Below the pieces are notes generated by a model that saw only the letters and a list, made by a program, of their open reading frames with translations, searched no databases and was not told where the DNA came from. From Lingula anatina (Eukaryota > Brachiopoda > Lingulata > Lingulida > Lingulidae), in the NCBI RefSeq assembly GCF_001039355.2, contig NW_019773583.1, positions 1 to 56,195 on the forward strand: a DNA stretch of 56,195 bases. The letters are read 5' to 3'. Each line of letters begins with the position of its first letter. Position 1 is the stretch's first letter. Of the stretch, positions 50,601 through 56,195 are shown one piece after another. A program made the translations under genes and the position numbers.

Positions 50601-53600
50601 CTGCCTCACAGTTTATGGAAATTTAGGCTTTTGTTTGATATACGTCAGTCTCCATTGTTGTTAAATATTTACTGACACAAATGAAATGAGCTATGCAGAT
50701 CTGCCTGGTTGTGTTTACAATCCATGCAGGTGTACTAACCAGGAAAACAAAAAACCTCTCACCTTTACCTTGAAGGGACTTCATACATGTGACCGTCAAT
50801 CGGCTCACACTGAGGCTGTGCTGTTTGCCGTCTGCCTTTGGATTAAGCAGGCTCTAGAGACAGACGTTGGCTTTCAAGCTGTTTTAAGGTATGAATGTGC
50901 ATCTGTTTTGTTACACATAAGTAATTTAGAGGTTATGGTTGTAAGTATTATGTGTCTTTGTGGTGAGGTTTTGTTTATGGAGGCACTGCCTCCATAGGAA
51001 CAACAGGTGATTACCTGCTCACTTAATTTGGCTGGTAAGATGGTAGATGTTTACGCAGGGCTGGCCCGGTGAGCAAAAGAGTTTATAATTTACCTTTAAT
51101 TTCTTTCAAGTTTTATGTCTCCCAATTTATGCTTTATTGAAATGATGGCCAATACAAAAGTTGGTCCTGTAATTGTATATCTACATAATGTGACAGCAAC
51201 AATTGAAAAAGGTGCTGAATTTAAGATTAAAGAGTGGTTGGCAGAAAATAGAAAGTTTGACTGTTGATTGGGAAGTTCCACCTACAGCTCTATGTACCCA
51301 TGTTAACCACAACACACCTGTAACATGTGTTAAGCATTGCTTGATATTAATTTAAAGATGATAAGCTGTGGACTGAAATAAGGAGTTAAACTGGAAGGGT
51401 TTTACCCACAGGCTTGAAGACATATTTTGTCAAACACAGGTGTTTAGCAGAAGTTGACATCAAAGACTTGTGCAGGGTTAGCTGTGGACAGATAGCAAGA
51501 TGGCTGCCAGTGTCACCTGCAGCTTACATGCTGTGTTTATCACAATTATACTTTATGTAACTGGTGGGCACAGCCAAGTGACATTTAAGACTAAGAGAGA
51601 ACTTCATATTTTTGCTTTTGAAGGAGTTGTGTGTTGGCATAGAGGAAGATGGCTGGTTAATGGTGAGAAACATGTACCGAGTAGCTTTTGAATGTCGTCT
51701 TTATTGTGGGATATGAAATGTCTTAAATTGAGCTTATGAGGATGCAAAAAATAGACAAGACCTACATTTTTCTAAATTTTTTTAAAATAGAAAACACTGT
51801 AATGGAATGTTAATCCAAACCATTATCACGGGTGTTTTATATCCTGATTCTATTGATACCGTGCAGGAGGAAAATGGTGTCAGTCTCTGCCAGTTTCAGT
51901 ACATAACTTTTCAGTGTCATTGACGGTAGGATTGGCATTTAATTCAACATTTACTGTGACATGACCACTGATTGACCTCTGACTATTGTGTCATATGAAA
52001 GAAATAATGGACCAGTCATTACTTATGTTGACTCGGTCGATTATTGCAGGTTTATTTTGCCACCCTTATACAATTATGATCGACACCGGGGCTATCTGCT
52101 GCTAAGCACAAGCACATGTCTTGTACTCACATTTTCTGATGTCTCCCCCTTTTTTCGAAGATGCAGTGTAAAATATTCCCACGGAAAGCCAAACCCTGAA
52201 TGGACATCACAACTGGTGACTTTCTGACATTTTGTCTTTCACTTATTTTGATAATATATGATTTTATGTGCACTATAAAAAAGTCATCCATTAACTCATT
52301 TTATTTTTCCCATTGGCCTTTGAATGGGACAATTTCAACTAAAAAAAAAAAAAAAATGCGCCTGATGGAATTTGCCTTCTTCATTACTTCAATTAATCAC
52401 AATCTTTGGCATTCTTGTTCAGAAGCAATATTTAGTTTATTAAGGAATTTCTATGAATATTTCATAAGACCTTCATCAGGATTTCCAATGCATGGTGAAT
52501 ACTAATGTGCATGTTAAAGATTGCTGGCATGTTTCTTGTATGTTTTCAGTGGTAGAAGGTTTTTTTGCCTTATATGATGTGAAGTGTCTGGTATGGTCTC
52601 GTTCTACTTAAGTCATGTTGAAGAAAAAAATATAAGAAGAAGAATCACAATGATACTGATATTAAACACAGCTCTTTCACCACTTATCTGCTGTTTTTAA
52701 TTTGAGATTTTGGTAGGGCGGAGCAGGGTGTGGTAGGGTAGAGGATTACCCCCGTGTTGACATTACGTCATATTGGTGTGAAAGATATACAACAGTTTTG
52801 ATAATGCAAATGACATAAGGCTTTAGTAACAACATTGTGCAACCAAATACTACCTTCTCATAAATCCCATTCAGTGATCCTTATTTTATGGTTGGAGTAA
52901 AGCTGATATGTTATCTTCACAACAGGTGTATCGACACTGATCAAATAGGTAATAGTTTGCAGAGAGCTTTTCACTGCAAATAGAAAGGCAGATAACTTAT
53001 TACTGTTATTGCCTCCTTTTCTCCTGCTATTCACTTAAAGTGAGGGGTTTAATCGTTTTATATTTTGCGTTTTTGTATTTTCATTTTCTGTTTTGTTGAA
53101 GATTCAGAAAACAGGCTTTAGTGCACTTTCACTTGCACTTTCAGTTTTTTTTTATCTTAATTACCCTTGTGTACCTGATCTTATGCAGTCAAAACACTGT
53201 GCTTTGGAGACTGTTGGTGAAGACTTGGGTTGTAAATTATACATGTAATCTTTAGATTTGATGTTATTGTTATTATTGCGGGAATTACAGTTTTATATGA
53301 TGGATATCTTTGTAAAATCTAATTGCTTTAACTTGGTAAAAAAGTTGGCCCTTTTAATTGTTCCTTTTTTAATTTGGCAATCTGAAAGCTCTCCACTTCT
53401 GTCTCTCGCCTTTCCTGGCTGCGATATCTTACGAACAGCAGCAGTTGTCTCTAAATAATGAAATACATCCATTGCAAGCAGATTTTCGAAGTTTTTAACA
53501 ACAGTTTGGAAGGTGATAATTTAATCTTGTTTCCTTAGAGCATAGATGTATGGAAAAATGTTATTGTACAATGCCTGCATGTGGAGTTTGCTATTTTCAT

Positions 53601-55625
53601 TTGTAATTGTTATCCATGTTTTGTCAAGACAGTCCATCTTTGTTGGGCCCTGGGCTTTGGATTAGTATGTGTTCCGCAAGTGTCAACTTGCTTTCATAGG
53701 TAATCAATAGAAAGCTGTCATTGGAATGTGGATCAATAAGCATTACAGTAGACAGGCATGCACTTATTCGCGCAAATGTCTGCAATTTCATGTAATGGCA
53801 CATTCTGATAGACCCGTGTTTTTCTGTACTAGGTAAGTGATTGTGTAGGACAGTTTTTATAACTTCATTGAAAAGTGCGCGGACATATTTGTCGTTTGCT
53901 AGTTTAGGAGATGGTTCTTCATTAGTTTACCTTTAAATGAACAATGGTTACTATCAGATACATATTTCACACCATTCGCTGTTTGTAGGTAGTTCATATT
54001 TATTGTACATTGCTGTTATTCATTGATTGTGCTAATGATTTCAAGCTATGCCCTTATTAAAAAAATAACAAAAGTGGTGATATTTTTCATTGATGGTGCT
54101 TATAATTGTAAATTCCACAGCTATGCTCTTATTTAAAACAAGTGATGTTACTGGTGCTTATTTCCTTTATGTCAACTTTTTACCTGTTTCTTTAGGTAAA
54201 CTTTATTGATGCTATTGATGGGAGCATGATGACCTGTCCACAGACTGGTGTCAAGTTAGGATGCTGCTAAATATAGCACCTGTTTTCACCTGTGCTTGGT
54301 GATTAAGACCATTGTTTTGATTAAACGTGTTGACCTATTGACCTTGACATTTTTCTAGAATGGTGCATTGTTGGTTTGATTCAAATTTATGGTTTGTGTT
54401 GATGTTTTGTATTGGTTTTTGTTCTGGACGATAAAACCTTGATTATTATGAAACATCAGTAGTATATTTTCTTGATTTAAAAAAAATCTTTAACTGCCAT
54501 GCTCTATTTTTTTCTTTTCTTTAATCCAAAAATGTACTCGGCAAATACCCATTGCAATGATTTACTTCCCCTCCTTATGTAACACCCTGTTTTTAACAGA
54601 CATGGTAGATGACACCATTTGATTTATGAGGCCCTCAGGGTTATAGCAAGTGGTATCAAAGGGTGAGCCCTTTTTTTTTTCTGAAAAAGTGGAACTTTTT
54701 ACCACAACCTAAATCAAATTTTAACTCAGGATGGACCTTTCTCATACCCCCTCCCCCTGCCTACCGACCTGTTACTGGTGATACATATATGAGGAAAACA
54801 TCACAGACAAGCCTCTGACACCCAGGGTACAGTGAAATTAATCAGAGAATGCTCAAACAGGTTCTCCTTTAACCTGAGAAAACTCTGACACCGTATAGTA
54901 CCAGCATTTGAGATATGGTGCACTTTCCGGCAGAGACAAAGATTACAAAATATTTATTGTATCGATGACATTGTCACTGACAGAAGTTAATTGAAAATGA
55001 TGACTTTTTTACATGTAGCCTTAAAGCCGTAGGAGGTACAATTTTTTGGTTTTAGAAATGGGTTTGGATGTAGTAAACAGAATGGTCTTGTATTTGGAAA
55101 GGGAGTAACATTCTTCTGCTTGGAATGCATTTTGCAATTTGAATATAACTCAAACAGCAGTTTTACATTCTTTGGCTTTATTGATGAGTTAAGGGTATCA
55201 CCAGATATATCTCTTTCCTATATTGTAAGGAATTTTGATGGAATATCTATAAATGAATCAAAATTTGACATGAATTCCACAGCAGATGTTACTTGCTCTG
55301 CCATGAAATCACTTCTAACTTATTAATTTATTTAGGCAGATAGAATTATTACATGGTGGTACATATTTATCATTTCCATTCTTCTCAATAGATTTTTTTT
55401 CAGCACAAGATACTTTAGATAACAGATGTTTGATGCCATCCAGATAGGTGAATGCTACATGAAATTTAAAAAAAAACACCACCATATTTAGATATATTAA
55501 CTTTTATTTTTGCAGGACAACTTGAACGTGTTCTTGGAAGCTTGTGAAGAACAAGTTGGACTGAAAAATTCACAACTCTTCAACCCCAGTGAGCTTCAAG
55601 ATTTGTCCACAAGAGCAATTGCTGA
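23011..55625 (+). CDS. LMO7/LIMCH1-like calponin homology protein, first four coding exons (3' incomplete)
   Basis: Exons 23011-23124, 38116-38189, 40707-40776 and 55516-55625, 368 nt, 122 complete codons. Introns are 14,991, 2,517 and 14,739 bp, all GT-AG, with matching phases. The product starts MADSSEPVESNW, and HETQRWIEAVTRKKF opens a calponin homology domain. KSFENGVLLCELLN, RRINRLPTPIAGIDN, NVFLEACEEQVGLKNSQLF and ELQDLS follow the LMO7/LIMCH1 pattern closely. These proteins bind actin and act at cell junctions or stress fibres; in family members a C-terminal LIM domain follows, here beyond the window. The ATG at 23011 has A at -3 and G at +4 and is the only in-frame ATG in the exon. 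One residue is inserted relative to human LMO7 at EACEEQ. The frame ends on a split codon at 55625. LMO7 and LIMCH1 cannot be told apart here; the gene may predate their split. Confidence 0.93.
29128..29269. repeat. GC-rich CCGGCTCCG-type repeat block ending at an N
   Basis: About 140 bp of imperfect repeats of GCCGGCTCC inside an AT-rich intron. A short hairpin (CCAGCGTGTACGCTGG) precedes it. The block ends at a single N (29270), after which AT-rich sequence resumes. Confidence 0.8.
31106..31967. mobile_element. 862-bp TTAA-flanked DNA transposon (piggyBac- or Kolobok-like), non-autonomous
   Basis: Left end TTAAGGGGTCTAGGATATTA; the right end is its complement with two mismatches (TAATATCCAAGATCCCTTAA). 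TTAA at both edges fits the target duplication of TTAA-specific transposases. The interior is less AT-rich than the intron and has a 38-codon ORF (MGRKKVVRKRMSEESKR, ATG near 31422) but no transposase. One N occurs at 31721. Confidence 0.82.
32009..32175. mobile_element. 167-bp hAT-like MITE with 5-bp target duplication
   Basis: Perfect 15-bp inverted ends (CAGGCCCGTAGCCAG and CTGGCTACGGGCCTG), TCAGT duplicated on each side (32004-32008, 32176-32180). The interior repeats AAGTGGACCTTTTCCC twice. Diverged relatives are at 43402-43552 and 54636-54771. Confidence 0.88.
32757..32943. mobile_element. Foldback MITE (GATCAATCC-ended)
   Basis: Left TATGTAGATCAATCCAAC, then GCTGAATGCAATCAG; right the inverse, CTGATTGCATTCAGC and GTTGGATTGATATGCATA. 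The interior ATTCTACTCAATACCAGG matches the copy at 55885-56051. Confidence 0.75.
34642..34680. repeat. (GT)n microsatellite
   Basis: About nineteen GT units, followed by GCGCGCACATG. Confidence 0.97.
35594..35627. repeat. (GT)n microsatellite
   Basis: About sixteen GT units. Confidence 0.97.
38190..40706 (+). other. Intron 2 of the LMO7/LIMCH1-like gene
   Basis: AT-rich, with a short CA/C run near 39222-39246. No exon or mobile element could be supported. Confidence 0.7.
42700..43100. promoter_or_regulatory. GC-richer block in intron 3, possible regulatory element
   Basis: Clearly less AT-rich than the surrounding intron, with GCATGCGCAGTGCG (NRF1-like half sites) and AACCACACC (RUNX-like). 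Open frames on the minus strand show no domain. Function is speculative. Confidence 0.2.
43402..43552. mobile_element. Decayed relative of the 32009-32175 MITE
   Basis: Left GGGCCTATAGCCAACAATTTC and GAGGGTTCTTTTTC match the 32-kb element (CCCGTAGCCAGCAATTTC, GGGGTTCTTTTTC). Right end CTTATGGGCCTG. The interior has a C homopolymer. No clear target duplication remains. Confidence 0.65.
54636..54771. mobile_element. Decayed relative of the 32009-32175 MITE
   Basis: TTTTTCTGAAAAAGTGGAAC, ATCAAATTTTA and GGATGGACCTTT match the interior of the 32-kb element. The ends (CAGGGTTATAGC, CCGACCTG) are degraded and have no visible duplication. Confidence 0.6.
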
Positions 55626-56195
55626 GTAAGTCAATACCTAAAGATGAATATTGTAATCATGATTGTAGATCAATACATACTACAATCTTATGGTCTTCAC
55701 TCAAAGTGTCCATTGGTTCTGGTTGTTGATGTTAGTTCCTTGAATGGCAAGTTTCGTTTCTATTTGAGGAGAGCTATCCCAGTACTAGTACAGCAGGCTC
55801 TATGATGACGATGATTTCGCCATAAGTATACATTCTAAGGGCCTATTCAAGAAAACAATAATGTCGACCTAGCTTGTGCTCCATGAACTCCATGAAGACA
55901 TTCACTGATTGCAATCAGCTTAACAGACAAACACGCCCCCTATTGTTTGAACCTACTCATATAATTAACAGCTTATTTGTATTCTACTAAATACCAAGAG
56001 GAGGTGCATTAGTCTGTCAATCTGATTACATTCAGCAAGAGTCCCCGTGGAGTAAGTTTGCATTAGTTAGGTCAACTTGACTCATTCTGAACAGTCCCTA
56101 ATCCACAGTTTCATCCTATTCTGGTAGTATTCCGGAAGTTGTATGTCATTGGATTGGTTTCGTTCGGTGAAATGATCTTAATAAAATGCCCTAAT
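55626..56195 (+). other. Start of intron 4 of the LMO7/LIMCH1-like gene
   Basis: Follows donor GCTGA|GTAAGTC. Includes the foldback MITE at 55885-56051. No exon is seen before the window ends. Confidence 0.75.
55885..56051. mobile_element. Foldback MITE, second copy of the 32757 family
   Basis: Inverted ends CTCCATGAAGACATTC/GATTGCAATCAG and CTGATTACATTCAGC/CCCGTGGAG. The interior TTTGTATTCTACTAAATACC aligns with the 32.8-kb copy. Confidence 0.65.

Larger units (their letters stand above)
40777..55515 (+). other. Intron 3 of the LMO7/LIMCH1-like gene
   Basis: About 14.7 kb. Contains a poly-A (41308-41326), a C run (43507-43522), a G-rich run (about 47451-47478), T-rich tracts near 48608-48646, two decayed hAT-like MITEs, and a GC-richer block at 42.7-43.1 kb. 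Elsewhere nothing beyond AT-rich unique sequence is seen. Confidence 0.7.

Noticed and set aside
50686-50997. 103-codon plus-strand frame in intron 3
   Set aside because: No domain, no splice sites in a fitting phase, start context unremarkable.
51500-51691. Frame starting MAASVTCSLHAV with a signal-peptide look and AAGATGGCTGCC start context
   Set aside because: Only 63 codons, no homologue recognised and no promoter evidence; within an intron.
1-56195. CRISPR arrays, operons, prophage or bacterial genes
   Set aside because: Gene structure is clearly eukaryotic; the only regular arrays are microsatellites and the 133-bp minisatellite.

Overview
The window reads as nuclear DNA of an invertebrate metazoan: AT-rich, with spliced genes that have canonical GT-AG introns, many microsatellites and homopolymers, and dense short transposons. 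Protein content (an ornithine carrier, a MYND/ubiquitin-like protein, an LMO7/LIMCH1 calponin-homology protein) is generic animal. The repeat style suggests a marine invertebrate, possibly a non-vertebrate deuterostome, but I cannot name the species.

Layout. Positions 1-4179 are intergenic with simple repeats and no gene I can support. Positions 4288-11519 hold a head-to-tail array of a complex repeat of about 1.55-1.9 kb per unit. It has a tRNA-like module with Pol III A and B boxes, a 133-bp minisatellite expansion inside one unit, and a MITE nested in that unit. Positions 13073-16131 (minus) encode a complete five-coding-exon mitochondrial ornithine carrier (SLC25A15 type, 323 aa), with probable 5' UTR exons reaching a promoter near 18.9 kb. 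Positions 18.9-21.1 kb hold transposon debris, a 98-base N gap and a probable false haplotype duplication. Positions 21126-22514 (minus) encode a two-exon 357-aa protein with MYND zinc finger, ubiquitin-like and HYPK-type UBA domains. It is divergent from the LMO7/LIMCH1-like gene that starts at 23011 (plus). That gene's first four coding exons (to 55625) build most of a calponin homology domain across two introns of about 15 kb, and it continues beyond the window.

The three genes have no evident common pathway. The UBL/MYND gene and the LMO7/LIMCH1-like gene have start codons 496 bp apart and probably share a bidirectional promoter. The large introns contain no further exon I can support, but they carry recognisable DNA transposons: a TTAA-flanked element of 862 bp, three relatives of one hAT-like MITE family, and foldback MITEs. 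The most unusual content is the tRNA-like complex repeat array, the insertion that can be compared with its own empty site at 20.2-20.7 kb, and the MYND-UBL-UBA architecture.
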